A DNA stretch of 64,000 bases from Puniceibacterium sp. IMCC21224 (GCF_001038505.1 NZ_LDPY01000004.1:171448-235447), one strand, 5' to 3'; positions 36,201-45,177 are shown, counted from the stretch's first letter. The notes: generated from the sequence alone by a model not told the origin. A program made the numbers and translations.

Positions 36201-37498
36201 CGCATCGCTCGGCTCAGGTCAGCGCGCCCTTCTTCCGGGTCTGCACCTCGGATGTGCATGGCGAGAAGCGTTTCACCTCGACGATCGCCAAGCGCCTCGA
36301 CCAGCTGGGGGCCTTGACCAAGGGCCAGCGCGAGACCGGCTCGCAAGGCATGTTCCGCGAGGAGGACAATCTCGAAAGCCCGATCGCACGGGCGGCGCTG
36401 CGTGGGTATTTCGCCGATCTTGCCGCCGGGCGCGCTGAGGCGATGAGCTACGAGAGTTTCACCGACTGGACGGCCCTGCGGCTGATCGACAAGGACGGGG
36501 TGCTCCTTGAGGAGCTTCCCCCGATCCAGCGGTTTCTCAACCGGGTGCTTGCCCTTCCCATCCACATGCAGAACGCGCTCTTTGCCGAGTTCATGAGGCG
36601 GATTGCCGATCAGTCTGAGCGGGCGCGCGCGGCGGGCACGCTCGATCTCGGCGTGGAAACCCTGTGTGGCGAAAAGATCGAGCAGGTCTCCACCGAGGAT
36701 CTCTGGACCTGCCCGAAATCCGGCGCCGTGACGCGGATCATCGGACTTGAGGTGACGGACCCAGTGTATGTCCTTGACGCCGAAGAGGCCATGTCGCGCA
36801 ATCCCGACAAGCTACCCATGGTCAATCGCGCCTCCGGTCGCGCGGGGCTCATCTCGGCGCGGCCCATGCAGATGTATGACGAGGACATCGTCACGCTGAT
36901 GCGCAAGGCGGTGAGGCCAAATGGGTCTAGCTATCTGGAGGAGACGCGGTTTGAGTCTTCGGCCTGGGAAGACATCGGAAGGCCCGAGTTTGCAAGGCTT
37001 TGGGATGCCGAGGCAGCGTCCCTGCCAAAAACCACCACGACCAAGCTCTACCTGCTAACCGGGCTGCTGCTGCCCATTTGGAAGGACATTCCGACCACCA
37101 ATGAGCGCATCTACCGGGTCACGCCCGACGGGGCGACCGCCATGATCGGGCGCACGCTGAGCGAACAAGGGGCGGCCGCGCTGCGCGCCCGCTTCCTAGT
37201 CTCCAACCCGCAAACGCCGCGTGAGATGCTGATCGCCGCCCTTGGCTCCACCGCGCCTGTCGATCTGGGCCGGGGTCTCACCCTGACCCGTCGCCGTGTT
37301 GCAGGCGAGATGCGTCTCGAGCTGGGCGGCGCGGATCGGGGCATGATTGATGGCCTCAAGGCCATGGGGTGTTTCACCGAGATCATTGCCTTCCAGCTGC
37401 GGGTGTTCCTGCCGCATGGGGACGGGATCGACACGGGAACCATTCTGGCCCGGATCGTGGGCCAGCGAGCCGCTAGAGCGGCAGAACAAGCCGCCTGA
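33236..37498 (+). CDS. DarB-like methyltransferase-helicase (strawberry-notch family)
   Basis: 1420 aa from ATG 33236 (AAAGGAAA upstream; the longer reading from 33095 has no such site). Residues 110-310 form an N6-adenine methyltransferase-like domain with EPSAGTGA (133-140) and NPPF (197-200). From about residue 470 an SF2 helicase follows: GDGTGCGKG, DEAH, ISATGAT, and late motifs including GLGRTHRSAQ. The strawberry-notch-type C-terminal part follows. Phage P1 DarB has the same methylase-plus-helicase plan and shields DNA from type I restriction. Together with ArdC this suggests antirestriction during transfer; that role is inferred. Confidence 0.82.
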   Translation: MTKPKPANPALSISDANLASALAQIGTEIDHQPLRSSALARIMRETFHGSDAGGAWDWRMAYDLMQAAAVQMLLRGNSEAGDIAAAKLLASRLLTEMRRSEQQIRLQQFSTPLPFAAMVVRAAAIRKGETVLEPSAGTGALAAFAAQAGAALILNEIDPFRQRLLRAVFGGEVTGHDGEHIDDLLQTPVLPDVVVMNPPFASSVDRSRDKHIAAKHLIAAAKRLAPGGRLVAIMPPGFTPERDAAHWSRACGLLTPRLALTMPGQVYRKLGTSVETQLMIFDKVQEGGEMIRAIVCDLDEALLFVDVVAATRTESRPVQQAAVIPHGPPTVPSSAPRKTAASPVAASKPRANAVRPLSFTSFETPRDNTPISDIYARYRPQRIEIAGAQEHPTPLVESIAMASVAPPMPSNMGSDDLRLPARLIGEGHLSEAQLETIIMAHDAHGRDLPGRFTIDDDQTKLTRADDDPDARAYRLGYFLGDGTGCGKGRECAGLILVNWLSGRRKAIWVSKSATLIEDAIRDWTDLGGSPADIQPLSKWKPDQPVPMGDGILFVTYATLRSAGKCGTTRLSQILDWMGDDFDAVLAFDEAHAMQNAAGSEQGRGVKPSQQGLAGLRLQLAAPRARVFYISATGATSVHNLAYAARLGLWGQGPEYPFPSRESFVSAMEAGGVAAMEVVARDLKTLGLYTARALSFDGVEYDVLEHALTPAQIEIYDAYAGAFRTIHHNLEAALTATGVNDASGETNASAARASAKSRFESTKQRFFNHLLMGMKATGIIHAIKDDLAAGKACVIQVVSTGESLLKRRLEAMDQEDELVEGALTPRDYVLGYLEQAFPIHAQKLVEIDGNMVAEPLRDETGALVVSREALALRDAAMMELMTLAPIPSALDQILWAFGDDAVAEVTGRSIRPLKADDGHLFIEKRAASSNSSETQAFMDGEKDVLIFSDAGGTGRSYHAAQTAKNQKRRRHYLLEPGWRADAAIQGLGRTHRSAQVSAPFFRVCTSDVHGEKRFTSTIAKRLDQLGALTKGQRETGSQGMFREEDNLESPIARAALRGYFADLAAGRAEAMSYESFTDWTALRLIDKDGVLLEELPPIQRFLNRVLALPIHMQNALFAEFMRRIADQSERARAAGTLDLGVETLCGEKIEQVSTEDLWTCPKSGAVTRIIGLEVTDPVYVLDAEEAMSRNPDKLPMVNRASGRAGLISARPMQMYDEDIVTLMRKAVRPNGSSYLEETRFESSAWEDIGRPEFARLWDAEAASLPKTTTTKLYLLTGLLLPIWKDIPTTNERIYRVTPDGATAMIGRTLSEQGAAALRARFLVSNPQTPREMLIAALGSTAPVDLGRGLTLTRRRVAGEMRLELGGADRGMIDGLKAMGCFTEIIAFQLRVFLPHGDGIDTGTILARIVGQRAARAAEQAA

Positions 37499-37619
37499 AA
37501 AGTCAAAGCGGGCTTCCGGTCGGGCGTCGCAGATCGGGATTTGACCGGTCTGCGCGTTCCGGGCGCGCGCAGACCAATGCCACGCTCAGCCCCCCAAATT
37601 CAGACAAGAGGACTGACCC

Positions 37620-38006
37620 ATGACCAATCCCCAGATCGATTATGCCGCAATGGCGGCTCAGTGGCGTGCAGAGCGCGAAACCACCTTGAAGGCATCCCGA
37701 GTGGAGCTGCTCGCGCAACTACGTGCGCTTGGCATCAGCGAGGTCACTGCCGAATACGAAGGCTATGGCGACTCCGGCAATGTCGAGGATGTGACGGTGC
37801 AGCCTGCAGAGGTCCAACTGCCGGAGGCGCTTGCCACAGAGGTTGGCGACTTCGCCTGGTCGCTCGCCTATCACCATCACCCGGGGTTCGAAAACAACGA
37901 GGGCGGCTACGGCACGCTGACCTGGGACATAGCACTAGACAGCATCATCCTCGATCACGTGGACCGCTATGTCGAATGCTCGCACAGCTATGACGAGGGG
38001 CTTTGA
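37620..38006 (+). CDS. DUF6878-like protein
   Basis: 128 aa from ATG 37620 (AAGAGGA upstream). Acidic protein with TAEYEGYGDSGNVEDV, AWSLAYHHHPGFENNEGGYG and a conserved-looking C-terminus HVDRYVECSHSYDEGL. This resembles a small family common beside plasmid transfer genes. Function unknown. Its stop is 1 bp before the start of the DUF6915-like gene, so the two were co-translated before the transposon insertion. Confidence 0.65.
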   Translation: MTNPQIDYAAMAAQWRAERETTLKASRVELLAQLRALGISEVTAEYEGYGDSGNVEDVTVQPAEVQLPEALATEVGDFAWSLAYHHHPGFENNEGGYGTLTWDIALDSIILDHVDRYVECSHSYDEGL

Positions 38007-38007
38007 G

Positions 38008-38150
38008 ATGGCCCATCCGCTTCATCATGCTGAAAGCTCTGCCCGGAAATTCGGCGGGGTGCCGTCTGACTATCAGTCTGTGCACGATTGGTTTGACGCC
38101 TCGAAAGAGCACCTCGCGCTCTTCACGCACCGCGCCATGCGTCACCATGC
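38008..38150 (+). pseudogene. DUF6915-like protein, 5' fragment (split by the recombinase-trio element)
   Basis: From ATG 38008 the frame reads MAHPLHHAESSARKFGG to RAMRHHA and then enters the transposon, stopping at 38160. The missing C-terminal part is found at 44327-44650. Joining the two at the shared CATGC gives one uninterrupted 153-aa frame. DUF6915-like proteins have an HH/H-rich N-terminus and RWIGEQHxRED motif, both present here. Function unknown. Confidence 0.85.
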
Positions 38151-38346
38151 GTTATCCTGACTCTATGGAAGCGTCTTATTCCTGTGCATGGTGCGGGTTA
38201 TGCGGAACCTTAGGATTGAGAGATGAGCCAGCCCCGGCCCGCTCTCCATCAAAAGGGCCGTAGGGACGGGGCTGGCGGCGCTTCGGTTTTAGCGCGACTG
38301 GAGTCGCGGGCGTCGTTTTCTGGACGCGAACGCCTTTGGAGGATGG

Positions 38347-39768
38347 ATGACGCAGCTTTATTTCACCGACGGATCGGCGCTGCGCGCGCCCGTTTCGGTC
38401 GAAGGCGTTCCGGCCGATCTTTCCGTGTCCCTGACGGAGGCCGCTGGCAAGATCGACCTGATGGATGGCATGCCCTTCTTACTGGATCGGGACGGAAGCT
38501 ACTTGCATGACGTGAACCGGTTCTTTCGCGCCTGTCCGACCATGGGGGTGCGTTCGCGGCACAGTTTGCGCGCCTACGCCCATGACATCTTCGTCTGGAT
38601 GCGGTTTCTGGAAGAACGGCGTGGTGGAAAGCAGCTTTGGCGTGCCGATTACAACGATGTCATCGCGTTTCACCATGCACGGCGTTTGTCGGATGCACCG
38701 TTCCGGATTTCGGCATCCAGTTGGAACAGGGCGATCGCGGCGCTCGACAAACTGTATCGGTGGGCGCTTGAAGAGGGACTGATCGCATCCTCGCCGTTTC
38801 GATATGACCTGTCCTTTCGCCATGGTCATGGGCGAGGAACGCCGAAGGTGGTTGAGGGGAACAGGGCGCGGGAACGTGCCGCGCGCCCGCATGACATGCA
38901 ATTCGTCGATCTCGGGCGCTACCTCGTATTCCGGGATATCGGCCTGAGGGGTAAATTGCCGGACGGGTCCGAGGACCCAGCCTGGCGCTGCCGCAATGGC
39001 GAGCGGAATGCCGTTTTCGCGGAACTGCTCGTCACGACAGGCATGCGCCTCGGCGAGGCCGGTAGCCTGATCATAGACGAACTGCCCCGGCTGATCTCCG
39101 ACAGCCCACGGATACTTCCTTTCGATCTGCCGGCCGTGATCACCAAGGGCGAACGCCCGCGACGCATCCGGTTGCCGCGCCGGGTGCTCAAGCAGATCGG
39201 GGATTACGTCGATATCGAGCGCCGGATTGCCGCCGCCAAGGCGCCGCCTCGTCCGGCCGTCCCCTTTGTATTGTCACCCGATGGCCGCAACGCCATTGAT
39301 GACAGTGGTCGGCGCATCGCGCTGACCAGGCTCCTTGCGCAAGACCGCCAACGGCTGCTGCGATCGCCTGATGGGATGCCTGAACACGCATCGCTCTGGC
39401 TCACGGAACGCGGCCAGCCCGTGTCGTCGGGTACTTGGGAGGTAGCGTTTCGTAGGGCAAGCCAGCGGTGCCAGGCCTTCGGCCTCAATATCATCGTCAC
39501 ACCGCACATGTTGCGGCACACCTTTGCGGTCAACATGTTGTCGATGCTGATCCGCGAACAGGTGGGCAGGATCTTCAACCCGACCGATGCGCACGGTGCT
39601 GCCTATCGGCAGATGCTTGGCGATCCGCTCCGCCATCTCCAGCACCTCCTCGGCCACGCGAACATCGCTAGCACCTACATCTATCTCGACAGCCTTGCCG
39701 AGGCGCAGGAACTCGTCGATGCGGCGGCGGATCGCTGGACCGACGAACTCATGGCGGAGGATCGATGA
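38347..39768 (+). CDS. Tyrosine recombinase 1 of the trio element
   Basis: 473 aa from ATG 38347 behind GGAGG. N-terminal core-binding domain (SRHSLRAYAHDIFVWMRFLE, about residues 63-82) and a catalytic domain with TTGMRLGEAGSL (Arg at about 233), HMLRHTF (about 386-392, His and Arg) and LLGHANIASTYIYLD with the Tyr nucleophile. The most canonical of the three. Overlaps the next gene by 4 bp. Confidence 0.9.
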   Translation: MTQLYFTDGSALRAPVSVEGVPADLSVSLTEAAGKIDLMDGMPFLLDRDGSYLHDVNRFFRACPTMGVRSRHSLRAYAHDIFVWMRFLEERRGGKQLWRADYNDVIAFHHARRLSDAPFRISASSWNRAIAALDKLYRWALEEGLIASSPFRYDLSFRHGHGRGTPKVVEGNRARERAARPHDMQFVDLGRYLVFRDIGLRGKLPDGSEDPAWRCRNGERNAVFAELLVTTGMRLGEAGSLIIDELPRLISDSPRILPFDLPAVITKGERPRRIRLPRRVLKQIGDYVDIERRIAAAKAPPRPAVPFVLSPDGRNAIDDSGRRIALTRLLAQDRQRLLRSPDGMPEHASLWLTERGQPVSSGTWEVAFRRASQRCQAFGLNIIVTPHMLRHTFAVNMLSMLIREQVGRIFNPTDAHGAAYRQMLGDPLRHLQHLLGHANIASTYIYLDSLAEAQELVDAAADRWTDELMAEDR

Positions 39769-41591
39769 CCGGCAGAGCCCGCGTCTCACAGCCCCGCCCA
39801 GGGCGACGCGCGAGTTTTCCTGACAATCTTTCCGATCCCGGTCCCGCGGCCGCCATTGCCATCACCGCCCGCCGTTTCGAGATTGCCTTGGCCGGACAGA
39901 CTGCGACGATGGACCTGACGCGTTTGCCGGGTCGCAATTCGCTTGCACGGGCCTTCACGCTGGCACTCTGGCAGGCATGTCAGGTCGGTGGCCCTGCCGG
40001 CACCGTCCGCACCGCCATGTCATTGGCCGAAGCCATCCATCGGTTCTGGCGCTATCTCGATGCGACAGACTCATCCGTACAGGCGCTTGCCGAGATTGAT
40101 GTTGCTACCATCGAAGGCTTCGACGCCTGGATGGATGAGCGCGGGCAGCATCCCAACCATCGCCGCCACCAGATGGGAGATGTAGTGATGCTGCTGCGGT
40201 TGGCGGATGCGGGCGAACCAGGCCGCCTTTCCGAAGAGGCTTCCCGCCGATTATTCTATGTCAGTACGCGCCCGGGTGTTCCACCGCGCCCGCGCGATGC
40301 CTACAGCGACAGTGTCCGGGTGGCCTTGAAGGTGGCCGCACGTGCCGATGTTGCAGCGATCATGCAGCGATTCCGTCCGGCGCTTGAACAGGAGTGCGAG
40401 ACACGCATCGACCGGCTGGAGATGGACGCCTTCGCGGAGATCGACCGTGTCGGTTTCATTACCGTCAAGAACGACCTTTTTCGTCAACTCTACGGGGCAC
40501 GGAACTATGCAGGGATTTCGAATGAGGGGCTGAGCGACAGGATGCATGGCACGCGGCATCTGCTTCTTGGCGATCTGATTGCCCTTTTTGTTTTGCTGTC
40601 GCTGGAGACCGGTCTCGAGATCGAAGCGATCAAGACCCTGCGTGCCGACTGCCTCAAGAACCCGTCCAGCGGATATGTCGAGATCGAGTATTGCAAGCGC
40701 CGCGCCCGTCATGCCGAGTGGAAGCGGCTGCGGGTTCGGGACGGAGGGTCAGGCACCCCGGGCGGCCTCCTGCGCCTCGCAATTCAGTGGACCGCAACGG
40801 CGCGCGGTCATCTCAAGAGCGAGCAGCTTTTCACGTTTTACTGCCGCGGGCGCCTGACCGATGTCGTTCTGCCGATGCAATCCGCTAGAAAGGTCTGGGT
40901 CAAACATCACGGGTTGCAGGATGATTACGGGAAGCCGTTGAAGCTCTGCCTCTCGCGTTTGCGCAAGACCCACAAGGCTGCGTGGTATCGCAAGACCGGC
41001 GGTCAGCTGCGCCGGTTTGCGGTTGGACATACCGTCGAGGTTGCTGCGAACCACTATGGGGACATTCCCGCCTTGCGGCCGATACACGAAGCTACCATCG
41101 CCGAGGCGCTGATGGACGCTGTCGAAGATGCGTTGCAGCCTACCGTGTTGACCCCGGAGGCCGAGGTCGAAGTCTTGGCAGCTCCGTCTTCGGCTCAGCC
41201 CGGTTTTCCGGAGGGCTTGGCGACCGATGTTCCGGCATTGCTGGCAGGCGAACAGGATGTATGGCTGGCAAGCTGTTCCGGCTTCTACAGCAGCCCGTTC
41301 GCCACGTCGGGAGAGGCCTGCCCGGTGCCGTTCTGGGGCTGCCTCGAATGCCGCAACGGCGTCATCACCACTCGCAAGCTTCCCGCGCTGATGGCGTTTC
41401 TGGATTTCGTGGTGGACCAGCGCAAGGTTTTGTCCGAAGCAGATTGGCAGGCGAAGTTCGGGCGGGTCCACCACAGGATCTCTGCGCAGATATTGCCGCA
41501 ATTCTCTGAGCCCGATTTAGCCGCCGCGCGTGCCCTCACGGCCAGTCAATCGGCACAGATCTACCTTCCCCCGGAGGCGGGTCTCGCATGA
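39765..41591 (+). CDS. Tyrosine recombinase 2 of the trio element
   Basis: 608 aa. Recognised as an integrase relative by the SAM-like N-terminal region and by the C-terminal LSRLRKTHKAAWYRKT ... VGHTVEVAANHYGDI segment. The first catalytic Arg region (SLETGLEIEAIKTLRADCL) is degenerate. A Cys-containing tail (FATSGEACPVPFWGCLECRNG) could bind zinc, as in TnpB of Tn554-type elements. Likely acts in a hetero-complex with the other two. Confidence 0.82.
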   Translation: MTGRARVSQPRPGRRASFPDNLSDPGPAAAIAITARRFEIALAGQTATMDLTRLPGRNSLARAFTLALWQACQVGGPAGTVRTAMSLAEAIHRFWRYLDATDSSVQALAEIDVATIEGFDAWMDERGQHPNHRRHQMGDVVMLLRLADAGEPGRLSEEASRRLFYVSTRPGVPPRPRDAYSDSVRVALKVAARADVAAIMQRFRPALEQECETRIDRLEMDAFAEIDRVGFITVKNDLFRQLYGARNYAGISNEGLSDRMHGTRHLLLGDLIALFVLLSLETGLEIEAIKTLRADCLKNPSSGYVEIEYCKRRARHAEWKRLRVRDGGSGTPGGLLRLAIQWTATARGHLKSEQLFTFYCRGRLTDVVLPMQSARKVWVKHHGLQDDYGKPLKLCLSRLRKTHKAAWYRKTGGQLRRFAVGHTVEVAANHYGDIPALRPIHEATIAEALMDAVEDALQPTVLTPEAEVEVLAAPSSAQPGFPEGLATDVPALLAGEQDVWLASCSGFYSSPFATSGEACPVPFWGCLECRNGVITTRKLPALMAFLDFVVDQRKVLSEADWQAKFGRVHHRISAQILPQFSEPDLAAARALTASQSAQIYLPPEAGLA

Positions 41592-43735
41592 GAGCAAATC
41601 CAGACTGCACGACCGCAAGGCCATCGCTGCCATCGGCAATCCATCCCGACGACACCGACATCCTCGCAGGCAGACCGCTCAGACCGGGATCGGAGCGGTC
41701 GATGCTGTCCCGCTTCGGCGACGATGTCTGGGATCTCAGTCCAGCGATGTTTCGCGCCAACGCGCGTCCGGCAGCGTTTCGCGTGGACTTCGGCGCCATC
41801 GAAGACCCCGCGCTTCGACGGCTCGCCAAGGAGTATATGCTTGCCCGCCTTCAGGCGCCTCTGCGCAGCTACCGGGGCCCTTGCGGCCCCTCGACCGCCA
41901 AGGGCACATTGCTGTTCCTGCGCCATTTCGGAGAGTTCCTGCACGATCGTATCGGTTCCGTCGAACTGGCGCGCGTCGACCAGCAAGTGCTGGACGCGTA
42001 TCTGGCGCATCTGGGGGCAGACGGCGCACGTTCATCGCAACAGATCCGCCTCTATGTCGATGTCCCCATCGACCTCCATCATTTTGGGCCATGGGTGACC
42101 GGGGGCGGCATTCCCTTCCTGCCCTGGGGTGGGCGCACGGCAAGCAATGTCAGCGGTCGGAGCCGGACGAGCTCGGAGAACACCACGCCGCGCATCCCCG
42201 AACCGGTCATCGGCGCACTGCTCCACTGGTCGATGCGATACGTCGATGTCTTCGCTCCGGATATCCTCGCGGCGCGCGAAGAGCTGGATCGCCTTAAAGC
42301 CCGCGCTGCCCAGATTATTGCCGAGGATGCGCGCCAGACCCGCCACGAACGGTTTCGCTACCGTCTTCGCACCTGGCTCGAGGCCCGTCGGGCGGAAGGG
42401 CGGGGCGTGCCACTCTGGGAGCGCCGTCCAAACACCACCCGCGGTGTCCCCGATGTTAGGGAAGGCAACGCGTATAATTTCAGGCTGATGTGCCTTCAGA
42501 TCGGCTGTCCTCAAACGGGGAACCTCAGTAGTTCCACCGCGACCGTGAGGATGCTGGACCAGATGGCGGGTGAGATGGGAACCGAGGTCGGCGGAATGGA
42601 TACCCCGATCACCCTCGATCCCGATACCGGCCTGCCCTGGCGGGAGCGTTTCGACACGGACAGCCTGCCACATGAAGAGCAGATGCTGCAGGCGGCCTGC
42701 TACATCGTCTGCGCGTATCTGACGGGGATGCGCGACAGCGAGTTGCAGGACATGGAGCCGGGCTGCGTTTCGGTTGAACGCAGTGCTGACAACCTGATCG
42801 AGCGCTATCGGGTACGCAGCAACGTCTATAAGCACCGCGAGGCGGCGGGTGTTTCCGCCGATTGGATCACTATCGCGCCGGTCGCCCGAGCGGTCGATGC
42901 TTTGGAAGTCCTGTCACGGCGCGCACGCGGCGAGCGCGACCTGAGATCTCTTTGGGTCTCGTTGAAGCCTTGGGACTGGACGGCGGATTACCTTGCCGCG
43001 CAGGCGTCGCCGATCATCAAGATGTTCCGCGACGGTCTGGATGCAAAGGTCGCAAACCCGCCCGCAATTCCACATGTCGACGGACGCCCCTGGCATTTCA
43101 GCACCCGCCAGTTCCGGCGCACCATCGCATGGTACATCGCGAACCGCCCTTTCGGCGTGATTGCCGGAAAGATCCAGTACAAGCATGCCTCCGTGGCGAT
43201 GTTCGAGGGCTATGCCGGTGCGCCGCACGGAGATTTTCGCCGGGCGGTCGAGCAGGAACGCGCCCTTGGCCAATTGGACGATGTGGTCGCCTATTATGAG
43301 GCCTACCTGCAGGGTGACGAGCCCGGCGGACCGGCTTCGTCCCGTCTCAAGCAGGAGTTCGACCACGTCCGGGACACCCTCGGTGATCTGCCCGGGCGCA
43401 TCCTCGACCAGAAACGCCTTCGAACGATGCTGGCGCATCTTGGAAAGACGCTGCATGTCGGATTTCTGAACGATTGCTTCTTTGAGCCCGCCAGCGCCCT
43501 CTGCCTGCGGCCCGACGACAAGCCGGAGGCCCCGGTGATTTCGCGTTGCAGCCCTGACCGCTGCCCCAATTCCTGCCTGACCACGCGCCATGTCGCGCCC
43601 TGGCGGACCTCGATCGAGGAGGGCGAGCGCCTCCTGCAGGGCAACACCCTGTCGGCATTTCAGAAGGTCGCAATCGCGCAGGACAATGATCGAAAGCGCG
43701 GACTGATCGCGCACTTGGAGGACCCAAAGCTATGA
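41588..43735 (+). CDS. Tyrosine recombinase 3 of the trio element
   Basis: 715 aa, the largest of the trio. Catalytic-domain traces: YLTGMRDSELQDM (Arg), STRQFRRTIAWYI and YKHASVAMFEGYAG with the candidate Tyr. The C-terminal region has a cysteine cluster (ISRCSPDRCPNSCLT) that looks zinc-binding. It is coupled to its neighbours by 4-bp overlaps. N-terminal region includes a core-binding-like domain (SYRGPCGPSTAKGTLLFLRHF). Confidence 0.85.
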   Translation: MRANPDCTTARPSLPSAIHPDDTDILAGRPLRPGSERSMLSRFGDDVWDLSPAMFRANARPAAFRVDFGAIEDPALRRLAKEYMLARLQAPLRSYRGPCGPSTAKGTLLFLRHFGEFLHDRIGSVELARVDQQVLDAYLAHLGADGARSSQQIRLYVDVPIDLHHFGPWVTGGGIPFLPWGGRTASNVSGRSRTSSENTTPRIPEPVIGALLHWSMRYVDVFAPDILAAREELDRLKARAAQIIAEDARQTRHERFRYRLRTWLEARRAEGRGVPLWERRPNTTRGVPDVREGNAYNFRLMCLQIGCPQTGNLSSSTATVRMLDQMAGEMGTEVGGMDTPITLDPDTGLPWRERFDTDSLPHEEQMLQAACYIVCAYLTGMRDSELQDMEPGCVSVERSADNLIERYRVRSNVYKHREAAGVSADWITIAPVARAVDALEVLSRRARGERDLRSLWVSLKPWDWTADYLAAQASPIIKMFRDGLDAKVANPPAIPHVDGRPWHFSTRQFRRTIAWYIANRPFGVIAGKIQYKHASVAMFEGYAGAPHGDFRRAVEQERALGQLDDVVAYYEAYLQGDEPGGPASSRLKQEFDHVRDTLGDLPGRILDQKRLRTMLAHLGKTLHVGFLNDCFFEPASALCLRPDDKPEAPVISRCSPDRCPNSCLTTRHVAPWRTSIEEGERLLQGNTLSAFQKVAIAQDNDRKRGLIAHLEDPKL

Positions 43736-44169
43736 CATGGCCCGTCAGTCAGAAGACCGAAGACGCCTTGCGCGCCGCCATGAAGCGGCTGCTCGAAGGA
43801 GCCTCAGAGCATACCGACGGGCGCCTCAGTGTCGCCAATCTCGCGTGCGAGGCCGGCGTCAGCCGCGCCACAGCCAACCGGGCCACTGCCGTTCTTGCGG
43901 AATTTCGTGCGGCAGAGGCGCGGTTCCGGTCGGGATCAGTCGCAGGATTGAAAGCCCGTATCCGTGAACTCGAAGCCGAGCTGAGGGCCGCCCGCGGCGG
44001 CGAACTGGCAGAGCTGCGCGCGACCGTCAAAACCCTAGCGCAACAAATCCAGGTACTCGCGCTGAAGGGTGAAGAACAACGCCGCCTGATTGCGGTTCTT
44101 GAAGCACAGATCGCGCGGGCCGACCCGAAAGTCCTGCCGTTCAGTCCGCCGTCCCAGGGCGGCATCTGA
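43732..44169 (+). CDS. Small HTH/coiled-coil accessory protein of the trio element (TnpC-like)
   Basis: 145 aa. An HTH at about residues 30-50 (LSVANLACEAGVSRATANRA) is followed by a long coiled coil (about 65-130: LKARIRELEAELRAARGG, LRATVKTLAQQIQVLALKG). Size, position after the recombinases and coupling resemble TnpC of Tn554, which helps choose orientation and efficiency of transposition. The function here is inferred. Confidence 0.75.
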   Translation: MTWPVSQKTEDALRAAMKRLLEGASEHTDGRLSVANLACEAGVSRATANRATAVLAEFRAAEARFRSGSVAGLKARIRELEAELRAARGGELAELRATVKTLAQQIQVLALKGEEQRRLIAVLEAQIARADPKVLPFSPPSQGGI

Positions 44170-44326
44170 AGTCATGATCAGGGAGAGGAAGAGGTGAGCT
44201 GGGTGGGGGTGAAACAGGGATAAGATAGAGAGGGAGCCCCCATGAATTGTCTCATCGATGCCACTCAGGAAAACCCCAATGATCGCAGGGTGTTTTCCTT
44301 AAGAGACAGCTTGACTGTCCAGATAA

Positions 44327-44650
44327 CATGCCCAAGGCCTGTTTGAGGCCGAACGGGTTTTTGGCCTGACACTGACCAATAGTGCGGGCCGCGACATCCC
44401 CGTGCGCTGGATCGGCGAGCAGCATATCCGTGAAGACTGCCAGGGCCGCATCCCGAGCATGGCGGACTGGCTGCGACGGATACAGCCTGAGCCATGGATG
44501 GCCAATGGCCACATCGACCGGCATGTCGGCTCCAAGCCCTGCGGCGACCCAAGGGTTGCCTGGGCCTCCGAGGTCGCCGCCGGAAGAACGGTTCTTGGCC
44601 TGAAGGATTGGATGGCGGCGCGCGCGACGCAAGCCAAGCAAAGCGCCTGA
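44327..44650 (+). pseudogene. DUF6915-like protein, 3' fragment
   Basis: In frame from CATGCC this reads HAQGLFEAERVFGLTLTN, then RWIGEQHIREDCQGR and PEPWMANGHID to a stop at 44650. It is the continuation of the fragment at 38008-38150, displaced by the 6.2-kb element. It has no start of its own at the expected place, so it is probably silent unless the element excises. Confidence 0.85.
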
Positions 44651-44750
44651 CAGCTCTCGGCCGTTTGCCAAACAAATCTTGCATGGAAGCCCGGTCAGAA
44701 GATCGGACTTCTTGCGTCGTTTCCCCACCATTCTTCGTAAGGAGGTTCGC

Positions 44751-45053
44751 ATGACACTCGAAGACATCAAGGCGGCCGTTGATGCCGGCCAGACCGTGCA
44801 TTGGGCCAATACCGGATACGTTGTCCACAAGGACCGGCTCGGTCAGTACCTCGTCACCTTTGTGCCGAATGGTAGCTGCATCGGTCTGACCGACCGGGGC
44901 GGGCACCGGTTGAACGGAAAAGAAACGGAGTTCTTCGTCGCGCAATCGAAGGACGCCGCAGAAAATCCGGGCAACCAATCAAGACCAGACGGGCAGGGGA
45001 GGGGCGTAGCACCCGGAGGCGCGGGGGCATTCCCACTCGGACGGCAGCTTTGA
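44751..45053 (+). CDS. Small conserved hypothetical plasmid protein
   Basis: 100 aa from ATG 44751 with a near-perfect TAAGGAGG site. The first 60 residues (MTLEDIKAAVDAGQTVHWA, YVVHKDRLGQYLVTF) look like a compact alpha/beta domain. The tail is low-complexity (GRGVAPGGAGAFPLGRQ). A known type of small protein near DUF736 genes; function unknown. Confidence 0.65.
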   Translation: MTLEDIKAAVDAGQTVHWANTGYVVHKDRLGQYLVTFVPNGSCIGLTDRGGHRLNGKETEFFVAQSKDAAENPGNQSRPDGQGRGVAPGGAGAFPLGRQL

Positions 45054-45177
45054 CCCGTGGGCGGGGCTGAAAGGAAAGCAGGCTTTCTGATTTGTGATCC
45101 CTCAAGGGGTCGAGAAAGCAATCCCGGATGCGTTGGCAAAAACGTCAGGCACCGGCCAATCCAAAAGGAACCATCCC

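Larger units (their letters stand above)
38151..44326 (+). mobile_element. Recombinase-trio (RIT/Tn554-like) transposon
   Basis: 6176 bp, bounded by the 5-bp direct repeat CATGC (38146-38150 and 44327-44331). Terminal inverted bases are GTTATC at the left and GATAAC at the right. It carries four genes on one strand, each overlapping the next by ATGA: three tyrosine recombinases and a small HTH/coiled-coil protein. No cargo is seen. A 10-bp stem (38227-38236 and 38267-38276) lies near the left end. The recombinases (473, 608 and 715 aa) are larger than usual RIT proteins and the fourth gene recalls TnpC of Tn554. Confidence 0.88.

Noticed and set aside
44265..44978. 237-aa minus-strand frame over the DUF6915 3' fragment
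   Set aside because: Antisense to a fragment that rejoins perfectly with its other half, and no family resemblance.
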